NCBI RefSeq assembly: GCF_000512205.2
Contig: NZ_CP011450.1
Coordinates: forward strand, 310,001-374,000
Origin: Sphingomonas sanxanigenens DSM 19645 = NX02
Lineage (GTDB): Bacteria > Pseudomonadota > Alphaproteobacteria > Sphingomonadales > Sphingomonadaceae
Reading direction: 5' to 3'
DNA length: 64,000 bases
Below, in pieces: positions 51,562 through 59,958 of the stretch (within the stretch, counting starts at the first letter, position 1; every line of letters starts with the position of its first letter). The notes below the pieces were generated by a model. The model had not been told where the DNA came from. It did no database searches and saw nothing but the letters and a program-made list of their open reading frames with translations. The translations under genes and the position numbers were made by a program.

Positions 51562-51894
51562 TCAGCAGCAGGGGACGAGTTCGGCGACGAGCGGTGCACA
51601 CAGTTCCGGTTTTCCGGCGCAGCAGTCCTTCACCAGAAAGAGGGTCAGCGCGCGCAGCGCATCGAGGTCGGCGCAGTAGATGATCGACCGGCTTTGCCGC
51701 TCGGACTTCAGCAGGCCCGCGCGCGTCAACGCGGCGAGGTGCGCGGACATCGTGTTCTGAGGAACGTCGAGCGCTTTTGCGATCTCGCCGGCGGGCAATC
51801 CTTCGGGCTCGTGGCGCACCAGCAACCGAAATGCGTCAAGGCGTGTGCCCTGCGCGAGAGCGGCCAGGGCCGTGATAGCCGAATCAGTATCCAT
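51562..51894 (-). CDS. arsR: ArsR-family arsenic repressor
   Basis: This 110-residue winged-helix repressor has the HTH at about residues 33-65 (AGEIAKALDVPQNTMSAHLAAL). There is no classical CxCxxC in the HTH helix. Instead the C-terminal part has KDCCAGKPELC and a final CC, which fits the group of ArsR proteins with C-terminal cysteine sites. It heads the ars operon, and a perfect inverted repeat overlaps its start codon (51889-51920), so autorepression is expected. Confidence 0.92.
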   Translation of the reverse strand: MDTDSAITALAALAQGTRLDAFRLLVRHEPEGLPAGEIAKALDVPQNTMSAHLAALTRAGLLKSERQSRSIIYCADLDALRALTLFLVKDCCAGKPELCAPLVAELVPCC

Positions 51895-51920
51895 ATATCC
51901 GAGATAGTGGATATATGGAT
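51889..51920. promoter_or_regulatory. ArsR operator
   Basis: ATCCATATATCC (51889-51900) and GGATATATGGAT (51909-51920) form a perfect 12-bp inverted repeat with an 8-bp spacer. It spans the arsR start codon (51894-51892), so a bound repressor would block the start region. The transcript may be leaderless or arsR may start further in. Confidence 0.8.
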
Positions 51921-52049
51921 GAATTGGAACAGGCGTCGTGTCGCCCGGCCCAAAAAGTGCTCGCTCAGCCGACTGTCCGAACTGGAAAGGCCGGGATGAT
52001 GCTAGAATAACCGCCCTGATCCCGCGTGCGTGAGGCGGAGGTGTGATCC

Positions 52050-53192
52050 ATGGTGACGATCATCCGTGCCGTTCCAGGTGAGCCCGGCATTCCCGCCGGG
52101 TTCCCCATCCTGTTCGACGCGAACATGGCCATCATCGAGCCGGCCTTTGCCTATCTGCTCGAACATGCCGAGGTTCATGGCCACTCCCAGGCCTCGGAGA
52201 CGGTACGGACCTATGGCGAGCACCTGTATGAGTGGTTCGATGCGCTCGAGCAGTCCAACATCAAATGGGATGTCGCTGACGAGCATATACTCGCAGCTTA
52301 TCGATCCCGAATGCTCGAAGGGCCGAGCCAGCATACCGGGCGGCCGTTTGCCCGCTCCACCATCAATGCCCGGGTTGCCACCGTCTATCGCTTCTATTCC
52401 TGGGCCCTCGATCACGACTTCATCCGGCATCGTGCGTTCCCGCGACCGTTGCAGACACGGCAGGGCAGGGGACCGCGTGTTGGGCCACAGATCAGACGCC
52501 GTTCGACCGGGAGCCTCACGGTCTCGGTCCCGGAGCAACTGCCACGACCAATGCGCCCCGATGAGCTGGCAAGGCTGTTCGCGCAGCTTGCGCCGACCGC
52601 GCGCCTTGCAGGGGAGTGGGCGCTGTGCGCAGGCCTTCGACGCAAGGAACTATGTGCTCTGGCGGTCGATCAGATACCGGATAGCTGGTCGCTTCACCCG
52701 GAAGAGACGCCGCTTGTAGGCGTGCCGCTCAGCATCACCAAGGGCGACCGGCCGCGAACGGTCTATCCGCCGGTTCGCCTGCTTGATCGCACGCACTGGT
52801 ATATCGGAGAGGACCGGGCCCGGATCGTGCGGCGCGCGCGCAATGCCGATCCCCGCTACAGGGCGCCGCCCAATCTTCTCCTGAATGAACATGGCCGTGC
52901 GATGACGCGCAAACGCCTGACGGCGCTTCTGTCCGAGGCGTTCGCGGCCGCTGGGTTGCCCGGCACGCTGCATTGGCTCCGTCACACCTTCGCGATGGTG
53001 ATGCTCACGCGGCTTCAGATCCAGGCTCGTGCCAATCCGGCGCTGAATCCGCTGAAGATCGTCCAGGTTCTGTTGGGCCATGCCTCGATCGCGACGACCG
53101 CCATCTACCTGCGCTGCGTCGAGCTGTACGAACCCGATATCAACGAGAGCCTTGCCTGGCTCTACGGCGAAGCGATCAACGATGCTGGCTGA
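52050..53192 (+). CDS. Tyrosine recombinase 1 of a three-integrase module (GinA-like)
   Basis: This 380-residue tyrosine recombinase has a SAM-like core-binding domain (about residues 30-125). The catalytic domain carries AGLRRKEL (Arg), HWLRHTFA (HxxR), LGHASIATT (His) and Tyr in AIYLRC. It is first of three overlapping integrase genes followed by a small HTH protein, the organisation published for GInt genomic islands (ginABCD) and related to Tn554 tnpABC. Its 3' end overlaps the next gene by 11 bp. The ars operon lies on its other side as probable cargo. Confidence 0.88.
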   Translation: MVTIIRAVPGEPGIPAGFPILFDANMAIIEPAFAYLLEHAEVHGHSQASETVRTYGEHLYEWFDALEQSNIKWDVADEHILAAYRSRMLEGPSQHTGRPFARSTINARVATVYRFYSWALDHDFIRHRAFPRPLQTRQGRGPRVGPQIRRRSTGSLTVSVPEQLPRPMRPDELARLFAQLAPTARLAGEWALCAGLRRKELCALAVDQIPDSWSLHPEETPLVGVPLSITKGDRPRTVYPPVRLLDRTHWYIGEDRARIVRRARNADPRYRAPPNLLLNEHGRAMTRKRLTALLSEAFAAAGLPGTLHWLRHTFAMVMLTRLQIQARANPALNPLKIVQVLLGHASIATTAIYLRCVELYEPDINESLAWLYGEAINDAG

Positions 53193-54978
53193 GGGACGGA
53201 TCGACCGCCGTATCGCGATCGATCGAGCATCGACCGCGCAAGCGCCAGATGATCGACGCTTCTCCTTTCGTGATGAATGGGGACAGGTCGTGCAGACGTT
53301 CGATCCGGTCGCCCTCGACATGCCACATGACCTCACCTGCGCCTTTGTCGAGGCGTTCAGGGTTCATGATGCCGGATCTTCGATCTCCACACGACGCGGA
53401 CGCTGGAGAGTGATCCGGCGCTTCGGTCGCTTCCTACGCACAGAAGGCGTAAGCTGTGCTGCTGATGTGAACGCCGGCACGATCCGGCGCTACATTGATG
53501 CGCTGGCACCCTCGATAGAAGGCCGCCAGCTCAGCCGAGCCACGATGGCTCAACGCTTCGCCAGCCTGAAACCATTGCTCGAGCGCATCGAGCAGACCGA
53601 TCCGGATCTGTTCGGGAGCGCGCTCGCCATCCCCTACAGCCCGTTCCCCAGCACGGGGTGGGCGCCAGAACCCAAAGCCCGGCTCACGGCAGCGGAAATG
53701 AAAACGATCCTCGCGGCCGCCTATGAAGAGATCGACATCGCATGGGCGCGGTTCCAGCGCGGCCAGAAGATCATCGCCTCTCCCCAACCCCCGGAGGGAA
53801 CTGGTCCGAGAGAGGCGCTCGCGCGCTGGGTGTGGAAACTCCACCGGATCGGCGGCGGCATCGCTCCGAGCGGCGAGGCAATCCGCGCTGCCGGGATCAA
53901 CCCGAACTCGCTCGAGCATCATGGACGTCAGGAGGCGATCGCTCAGCATTATCACCTGACCTCGCACACGATGGGGCCGTTCTTTGTCGCGCTGGCGATC
54001 CAGCTTGCCGCCAATCCCCAGCCTCTTCGGGCGATCCGCCGCGACTGCCTCGTGCCCCATCCACTCGATGATCATCGGGTCATGGTGGAATGGCTCAAGC
54101 AGCGGGGCGGTCGAACTCCGAAAATGCAGCGTCGGTCCTTCGACCGCCGTAAAATGCGATCCGCACCGCGTCTGATCGAAATGCTGCTGGCGATGACCGA
54201 GCCGCTGATCGAGCATGCTCCGCCTGAAGAACGGGAATGTCTGTTCCTGATCCGCTATCTGTCGCGGGCCTATTATCGCAGGCACGACTATCCTGCCGGC
54301 CTGATCGCGCCCGACAGCATCCCCGGGTTCATCAATCGCTTCATCGGCCGCACCAACAGGCGGATCGAACGCTGGAACACCGCACATCCGGAGCAACCGA
54401 AACCACTGGTGCCCAAGTTCACGGCCTCGCAACTACGCGGCAGCGTCGCCACGGAGCATTATCTGGCTTCTGGCGGCGACCTGCGCGCGGCAGGGACGGT
54501 TCTCAATCACGCCAGCCTCGTCACGACCGATCGCTACGTCGAGGGACCGGCCGCACGGAAGCTCGAGCAGGAGACGATCGCGCGCCTTCAGAAGCTCATG
54601 GTAGCCTGGGTCTGCGGACCCGACCGGAAGGAGCCCGCCCGCCACGGCCCGGTAACGGCATTGTTCGGGCATCGTTGTCTGGCGCCTGTCGAACAGGGCG
54701 CTGACGGAAATCCGCATCTCTGTCCGAGACTGCGAGGTTGCCTTGCCTGTCCGGGGCTGATCGTTCCGCTTGATGTCGAGCGGTTCGCGCGCGTGCTGCA
54801 AGCTCGCCGGCATCTTCTCGACGCCCGCGATCAGATCGATCCGGCTCGCTGGGCGTTGTTCTATGCGCCCAGCTTGCAGGTGCTCGAACATGATCTTCTT
54901 CCGGCGTTCCCGCCCGACTTGAGGGAGGAGGCAGAACAACGGGCCGCGATGCTCCCCGATCTCCCGGAACTGGAATGA
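53182..54978 (+). CDS. Tyrosine recombinase 2 of the module (GinB-like)
   Basis: This 598-residue protein has the C-terminal recombinase fold. A first Arg is in QPLRAIRRD, the HxxR box is altered to ASQLRGSVA (Arg kept), and NHASLVTTDRYV holds the late His and the Tyr. The altered box suggests partly specialised chemistry. The tail is Cys-containing (GHRC, HLCPRLRGCLACPG), possibly a zinc site. It starts at ATG 53182 inside the end of gene 1, and its stop overlaps the start of gene 3. Confidence 0.85.
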   Translation: MLAEGRIDRRIAIDRASTAQAPDDRRFSFRDEWGQVVQTFDPVALDMPHDLTCAFVEAFRVHDAGSSISTRRGRWRVIRRFGRFLRTEGVSCAADVNAGTIRRYIDALAPSIEGRQLSRATMAQRFASLKPLLERIEQTDPDLFGSALAIPYSPFPSTGWAPEPKARLTAAEMKTILAAAYEEIDIAWARFQRGQKIIASPQPPEGTGPREALARWVWKLHRIGGGIAPSGEAIRAAGINPNSLEHHGRQEAIAQHYHLTSHTMGPFFVALAIQLAANPQPLRAIRRDCLVPHPLDDHRVMVEWLKQRGGRTPKMQRRSFDRRKMRSAPRLIEMLLAMTEPLIEHAPPEERECLFLIRYLSRAYYRRHDYPAGLIAPDSIPGFINRFIGRTNRRIERWNTAHPEQPKPLVPKFTASQLRGSVATEHYLASGGDLRAAGTVLNHASLVTTDRYVEGPAARKLEQETIARLQKLMVAWVCGPDRKEPARHGPVTALFGHRCLAPVEQGADGNPHLCPRLRGCLACPGLIVPLDVERFARVLQARRHLLDARDQIDPARWALFYAPSLQVLEHDLLPAFPPDLREEAEQRAAMLPDLPELE

Positions 54979-56822
54979 GCGTTCCGCTCCTCGCCTTGCC
55001 GCAGGCCTCGCTGCGCGTCTCTCCGCACTCGATGTTCGGCGACGACCATTGGCAGATGGCGACAGGCGTCGTGGGTCAGCGGGACACCACCTTCCGCGTC
55101 GACTGGGGGTTCACACTGCCCGACGGAAGCCGGTTCAACGAGCCGCATTGGCGGACGCTGCGCGAGGCGAGCAAGCATCTGCTCTGGTCGTTGCACAGCG
55201 ATCCACCTCCCGGTCGATCCGCGCTCTCGTTACGTTCGCTTGGAACGCAGGGAACGCTCCAGCGGGTCGTGCTGGAATGGATGGCGGGCCGCGGCCTGGC
55301 TCGATGGTCGGAACTGGATGACGAGGCCATCCGGCATCTATTCGATGATCTCGCCCAGCGCCCGAGAGACAATGGCACGATGGCGCTATCGACCGCGAGC
55401 AACTACCGCACGCTGCTGCGGGCGTTTTACCAACAGCGTGAGAAGCTTCCCGACACCCCGAAATCCGCGCCGCCTGCGCTCAATGAGCTGGGCCGTTGGC
55501 GCCCGGTCGAGCGGTGGCCCTATACGCCTGATGAAATCGCAATGCCGCTCGTTGCGGGAGCGCTCCATCTCATCGGCGAGCCAGCCGATACCATCCTTCA
55601 TATGCGTGACGACATACAGGCGCTGCACGATGCGGCTTCCGCAAAAGGGCATGCAAAACCGGGGCGTTCCAGGCGCATACGCCGATACCTGCACGCTGCT
55701 CCACCGATCGAGTTTGTTCCTGGGCAGGCTCAGCCGCTGACGGTCCAGCCGATGCTCACCTTCAATGGCATGGTGGCCCGTCTCTACGAGGCTTGCTTCA
55801 TTGTCCTCGCCTATCTCGTTGGGCCGCGCGCTTCGGAAATCCTATCGCTGGAAGCCGGTTGCATCGAGCGGGTGCAGGGCGAGCAGCAGGAGATGTTCGC
55901 CTATCTGACCGGCACGATCCGAAAGGACGCTCCAGGAGACGGAGTGCCGCATCGCTGGATCGCCCCCGAACCCGCCGTTCGCGCCATCGAAGTTCTTGAG
56001 CGCCTATCGGCACCATGGCGAGCGATCGACGGCCGACAATATCTCTGGCTGCTCCAGGTCCGCCCGGGGAGCGCGATCCGAACCTCGGCATTGCCGATCG
56101 AGCCGCTCACCAGTTCGGCTATGAATATACGCCTGAATGACGGCATTGGGGCCGCGCTTCGCCTTCCCGAAATCAACGGTGAAAGCTGGAGGCTTGCCAC
56201 CCACCAGGGCCGCAAGACCTTCGCGCGGTTCGTGGGCCGGCGCGACAGGACCGGTCTCGCGGCATTGGCCAAGCATCTCGGGCATGTGACCCGCGCCATG
56301 ACCGACCGCGCCTATGTCGGCACGGACTTCGAGCTGGTTGAACTGGTCGACGCCCAGGCGGCACGAGAAACCCGCGCCGCGCTCGAAGAGTTGCTGGTCG
56401 CGCCTCGCCTGGGCGGCAAGGCGGGGCGCGATCTTGCGGCGCGATCGCCGTTCCGCGGTCGCACGCACGATGGCGACCTCGATGCCTACATCACCCGCCT
56501 GTTGGCCGATACCGACATCAGGCTCGGCGTCTGCGACTGGGGCTACTGTCTCTACCGTCGGGAGACGTCTGCCTGCCTCGGGTCCGACAAAGAGCCCAAT
56601 CCCGTTCTCCGCACGCAGGGCACATGCGTCACTTGCGCGAACTTCGCGGTGAGCGAACGTCACAAGCCGGTCTGGGAAGCCCGCCTGAAACGAAACCTGG
56701 CTCTCCTGGAAAGAACCGACCTTGACCCTGAAAGCCGAAATCTGGCGATCACGCGGGTCGAGGAGAGCCGCCGCGTGATCGACGATCTCGATTTGCAGCC
56801 CGCCGATGGCAACCTCGGCTGA
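54975..56822 (+). CDS. Tyrosine recombinase 3 of the module (GinC-like)
   Basis: This 615-residue recombinase has VGPRASEIL (Arg), THQGRKTFARF (HxxR), LGHVTRAMTDRAYV (His and Tyr), and a Cys-rich C-terminal block (CDWGYCLYRRETSACLG, then CVTCANF) that may bind zinc. Overlap with the gene before is 4 bp (ATGA) and with the small gene after is 17 bp. The three enzymes probably act as one complex for insertion and excision of the island. Confidence 0.88.
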   Translation: MSVPLLALPQASLRVSPHSMFGDDHWQMATGVVGQRDTTFRVDWGFTLPDGSRFNEPHWRTLREASKHLLWSLHSDPPPGRSALSLRSLGTQGTLQRVVLEWMAGRGLARWSELDDEAIRHLFDDLAQRPRDNGTMALSTASNYRTLLRAFYQQREKLPDTPKSAPPALNELGRWRPVERWPYTPDEIAMPLVAGALHLIGEPADTILHMRDDIQALHDAASAKGHAKPGRSRRIRRYLHAAPPIEFVPGQAQPLTVQPMLTFNGMVARLYEACFIVLAYLVGPRASEILSLEAGCIERVQGEQQEMFAYLTGTIRKDAPGDGVPHRWIAPEPAVRAIEVLERLSAPWRAIDGRQYLWLLQVRPGSAIRTSALPIEPLTSSAMNIRLNDGIGAALRLPEINGESWRLATHQGRKTFARFVGRRDRTGLAALAKHLGHVTRAMTDRAYVGTDFELVELVDAQAARETRAALEELLVAPRLGGKAGRDLAARSPFRGRTHDGDLDAYITRLLADTDIRLGVCDWGYCLYRRETSACLGSDKEPNPVLRTQGTCVTCANFAVSERHKPVWEARLKRNLALLERTDLDPESRNLAITRVEESRRVIDDLDLQPADGNLG

Positions 56823-57246
56823 TACGCCCCAAGGGCGTCGCCGCGAGCGGGTCGCTACCCGCCTGCGGGAAGCTCTCGCCGTGTTGCGCGCCGATCCTGA
56901 ATCCGAAATCTCCGTTGCGGCGCTGGCCCGGCACGCCGGCATCGGACGCAATGCGCTCTACACCAATCATCGCGCTGTGCTTGAAGATCTCCGTGCCCTT
57001 CAGGCTGAACGATCTCCGGCTTCGGGTCAGGATGAGGTTCCAAAGCTGGATGGAGGAAAGGGGGAGGCGGAGGTGCGGATCCGGGTGCTGGCCACCGAGA
57101 ATGCCTCTCTCTTGCGGCGCGCGTTGATCGCGGAGAGCCGCGCGAAGCGGTTGGAGGAGCGCAATGCCGACCTTGTCCGCGAGCTTCGGGACCGACGCAA
57201 TGTTGCTATGCTGCCGATCGCCCCGCCGAATGCGTCCGAAGAATAG
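56806..57246 (+). CDS. Small HTH/coiled-coil partner of the integrases (GinD-like)
   Basis: This 146-residue protein has an N-terminal HTH (VAALARHAGIGRNALYTNHRAVLEDL) and a C-terminal coiled coil (about residues 85-130, ENASLLRRALIAESRAKRLEERN). It matches the size and layout of GinD/TnpC-like accessory proteins that accompany three-integrase modules. It overlaps gene 3 by 17 bp and ends the operon. A GC-rich hairpin follows at 57249-57287. Confidence 0.78.
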   Translation: MATSADTPQGRRRERVATRLREALAVLRADPESEISVAALARHAGIGRNALYTNHRAVLEDLRALQAERSPASGQDEVPKLDGGKGEAEVRIRVLATENASLLRRALIAESRAKRLEERNADLVRELRDRRNVAMLPIAPPNASEE

Positions 57247-57248
57247 CC

Positions 57249-57287
57249 GCGCGCGGGGCTAACCAGACGTCCGGTTAGCGAGCGCGC
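57249..57287. terminator. GC-rich hairpin after the integrase module
   Basis: GCTAACC (57258-57264) pairs with GGTTAGC (57273-57279), extended by GCGCGC/GCGCGC arms (57249-57254 and 57282-57287). It sits directly after the GinD-like stop. It may terminate the operon or form the right end of the island. Confidence 0.55.
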
Positions 57288-57428
57288 CCGAAAACCCTTC
57301 AAGATCAGCCAACTGGACCTAATCGGACAGGCCGAACCAGACCTAAGATCTTGATCATGCGGAACTCACCGCGCCATGGCTCGAGCAATGGGCCGCTGAC
57401 ATCCACCGGAGGCAAGCCGCCGAGCAAT

Positions 57429-57448
57429 GAAGAGGGGAGGGGGAAGGG
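57429..57448 (+). repeat. Purine-rich leader element, copy 4
   Basis: GAAGAGGGGAGGGGGAAGGG lies 81 bp upstream of the PRTRC ParB start. It shares 18 consecutive bases (AGAGGGGAGGGGGAAGGG) with copy 3 at 42512-42529. The ParB gene has its own ribosome-binding site (GAAGGAG), so the tract has another purpose. Confidence 0.65.
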
Positions 57449-57529
57449 CAGGGTTGAGCATCAGGCTCGACGGAAAGAGGGCGCGCACCCGCGAAGGAGG
57501 CGCGACGCCAATCCCGAAGGAGACCCGCC

Positions 57530-59170
57530 TTGACCCCATCGCACCCGCATGCAGCCATGACGCTGCCGCTCTCCAAGATCATGCTTGGGTACAATCCACG
57601 TCGCTATTTCGACCGTAAAAAGCACGAGGACCTGGTCGCCTCGTTCCGGCTGCGCGGCATGCTTCAGCCGATGCTCCTCCGCCCGGCGGCCGGCGGCGAC
57701 GACACCTACGTCGTTGTCGCGGGAGGCCGCCGGTATCGGGCCGCGCTCGAGGCCTTCGGCCCAGAAGGGGAGGTACCCGTCGTCATCCGCGAGATGACCG
57801 ACCAGGAAGCGCTGGAAGCGGCGATCGACGAGAACGACAATCGCGACGATGCGTCGGAGACGGAGCAGGCGGACGCCGCCGTTCGGGTTCTCGCCGCCTG
57901 CCAGAATGATCGTGCAGAGGCGGCGCGGCGGCTCGGCTGGTCCCAGGCCAAATTCGACCGCCGCCTCGCCCTCGCGAATCTCTCCGACGCCGTGAAGCTC
58001 GCGCTCGATGAGCGCCGCATCAAGGTCGGGCATGCCGAGCTGCTCGCTGCCATTCCAGCGGACAAGCAGGACAAGGCTCTCGACACGATCACCGCTTCCG
58101 GTCTCGACGTCGGAAAAACGCGCGACCTCCTGATGCGCGTCACGCAGGATCTCGCCAACGCCTGCTTCGACAAGACCGAATGCATGGCCTGCCCGTTCAA
58201 CTCCGGAACGCAACGAGCCCTCTTCGAAACCCATGTCGATGAAGGCCATTGCACCAATCCCGGCTGCTTCCAGCTCAAGACCGAAGCAATCGAAAAGGCC
58301 CGGATCGAGGCCCAGGAGCGCGCTGCGGCTGCCGCACAGGCCGAGGCCGCCGATCGGCAAGCGGACGGTGACGATGGGGAAGCTGCTCCCGACGCCGACG
58401 AGCTGGCCGATACCGACGACGATGGCGACGGTGAGGCCTCGCATCCAGGGGTTCGAGCGGCCGCGGTCGCGGCCAATCGGTCGTCGTCCGGCGCGATCGT
58501 CAAGCCGGCCGCCCGGGCTGGCGGTGCGACCGTCTCCGCCAAATCGATCGCCGGCCGCACCGCCGATCTTCGGGAGGCGACCTGGCGAACGGCGCTTGCC
58601 CGGGGCCTCGCCGATAATCCGTCCCATGCGCATGCCGCGATCCTCGTCGCCGGCCTGACTGGTACGCTCGCGCAGATCAAGCCGGCTACCTTGACGTCGC
58701 GCGCCGGGCTGCTGGTCAACCCTTCGTTTCCCGACCTGAGCTTCGAAGAGAAGATCGAGGGGATCCGCGCGCTTTCGGACGCGCAGGCAGCGAACACCCT
58801 TGCCGCGATCGCGGCGGCCTATGCGCGCGATGTGCAGTCCTTTGCGCATGTCGCCGACCTTGCCCGAGCGTTCGCAATCGACATCCGGCACGGCTGGCGT
58901 GTCGATCGATCTTTCCTGGAGCGGTACACAAAGGACGAGCTCAAATTCATCGCCCAGGAGTGCGGCCTCATCGCGCACATGGGCGAGAAGGCGTTCGCAA
59001 AGCTGCTCGCTTCCAAGAAGGCCGACCTTGTCGCCGGGATGCTCAACGCGGTCGGCTTCGATTGGGCCGGCCGCCTGCCGAGCGGCATGACCCTCGACGG
59101 GAAATACGGGCCTCCTCCGGCCCCTATTCGCCCCAACGCCGACCGCGGCATTCCCGCGATCGCGGCCTGA
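57530..59170 (+). CDS. PRTRC-system ParB-family protein
   Basis: This 546-residue protein has a ParB/sulfiredoxin-like N-terminus (YNPRRYFD, VVVAGGRRYRAAL, and IDENDNRDDASE as the ENxxR-type box). An HTH follows (about residues 125-150, AARRLGWSQAKFDRRLAL). A middle cysteine cluster (CFDKTECMACPF, then CTNPGCF) may bind zinc, and a long helical C-terminal part follows. It opens the PRTRC cassette (ParB-related, ThiF-related). The TTG at 57530 is supported by GAAGGAG upstream; ATG 57557 is the alternative. How ParB and the ubiquitin-like genes cooperate is not known. Confidence 0.88.
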   Translation: MTPSHPHAAMTLPLSKIMLGYNPRRYFDRKKHEDLVASFRLRGMLQPMLLRPAAGGDDTYVVVAGGRRYRAALEAFGPEGEVPVVIREMTDQEALEAAIDENDNRDDASETEQADAAVRVLAACQNDRAEAARRLGWSQAKFDRRLALANLSDAVKLALDERRIKVGHAELLAAIPADKQDKALDTITASGLDVGKTRDLLMRVTQDLANACFDKTECMACPFNSGTQRALFETHVDEGHCTNPGCFQLKTEAIEKARIEAQERAAAAAQAEAADRQADGDDGEAAPDADELADTDDDGDGEASHPGVRAAAVAANRSSSGAIVKPAARAGGATVSAKSIAGRTADLREATWRTALARGLADNPSHAHAAILVAGLTGTLAQIKPATLTSRAGLLVNPSFPDLSFEEKIEGIRALSDAQAANTLAAIAAAYARDVQSFAHVADLARAFAIDIRHGWRVDRSFLERYTKDELKFIAQECGLIAHMGEKAFAKLLASKKADLVAGMLNAVGFDWAGRLPSGMTLDGKYGPPPAPIRPNADRGIPAIAA

Positions 59171-59207
59171 CGGCCCTCTCTTCCCTCCAAAATAAGGACT
59201 GACAATC

Positions 59208-59639
59208 ATGCTGATCGCAAGTCTCTTGCCGTTGCTCGGCCGCTACTCGCTCGGATTTGACCTCGTGGCGGGTCCGGACGAGACCGTTACGTTGACCGTC
59301 ATCCCTCGCGCAACTGAGGGCAAAGCCCAGCGGCTCGAGACGGGAGAGCTGCGGCCGATCTCGATCACGGCGACGGCAGCGGAAATCGACATCGAACTCG
59401 CCAAGGGGGCAGACGGCGCGCTCGGCCAGCTTATCGCTTCGCGCAAGACCCTCGCCGACCAGATATCTGAGCAGCGCGAGGCGGCCGAGGCCGCACGCGC
59501 GGCGTCGGCGGAAGCGGCCAAGGCGAAAGCCGCCTCCGCAGCACCCCGACCGGCCCCGACGAGCAGCTCGCCCGTCACGCCGCCCGCGGGCGCGCTTCCG
59601 GCCGATGCCAAGTCGGACGAACCCGCCAGCCTCTGGTGA
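59208..59639 (+). CDS. PRTRC-system protein E
   Basis: This 143-residue protein has a conserved N-terminal part (LIASLLPLLGRYSLGFDLVA, then VTLTVIPRA) with short strands. A helical Ala/Glu-rich segment and a Pro/Ser/Ala-rich tail (about residues 85-143) follow. Order and length fit protein E of the PRTRC cassette, which lies between ParB and C. Its function is unknown. It starts 37 bp after ParB with an AAGGACTG-type site upstream. Confidence 0.8.
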   Translation: MLIASLLPLLGRYSLGFDLVAGPDETVTLTVIPRATEGKAQRLETGELRPISITATAAEIDIELAKGADGALGQLIASRKTLADQISEQREAAEAARAASAEAAKAKAASAAPRPAPTSSSPVTPPAGALPADAKSDEPASLW

Positions 59640-59679
59640 GCACCTCGAGCCCCTGTCCAGCGCCAAGGAGTACGCCCCA

Positions 59680-59886
59680 ATGCAGATCAACCAGCTTGAC
59701 CGCGCCTATCGATATGACGGCATCGATCTCCCGGTTCCACCCCATCTCGCGCACGACCCGCAGGCTCTGCGTGCCTATCACGCAACGCTCTACCCGGCGA
59801 TCCTCAACGCCGAGACGGTCGACGCCGGCGTGAACGGGGGTGTCCACGTCACCGAATACCGCCGCGCCGTCGGCACAAAGGGTTGA
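59680..59886 (+). CDS. PRTRC-system protein C, ubiquitin-like (Prok_Ub type)
   Basis: This 68-residue protein matches PRTRC protein C, which is assigned to the prokaryotic ubiquitin-like group. The RYDGIDLPVPPHL start, the HATLYPAILNAE helix and the EYRRAVGTKG ending are typical. It ends in a single Gly after GTK, so a C-terminal Gly is available for activation by the ThiF/E1-like protein without trimming. The ATG at 59680 has AAGGAG upstream. Modifier function is inferred from cassette content. Confidence 0.8.
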   Translation: MQINQLDRAYRYDGIDLPVPPHLAHDPQALRAYHATLYPAILNAETVDAGVNGGVHVTEYRRAVGTKG

Positions 59887-59958
59887 TCGTGCCCCGCCGT
59901 CACGGCGGAGCCATCCCCGCCGCACCGCGCAAGACGCTTCTCGAATGGATCGAGTTCG

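Noticed and set aside
48681-57330. Direct repeats bounding the arsenic/integrase island
   Set aside because: I compared 48680-48710 with 57288-57360 and saw only short AT/GC words in common, not a convincing repeat.
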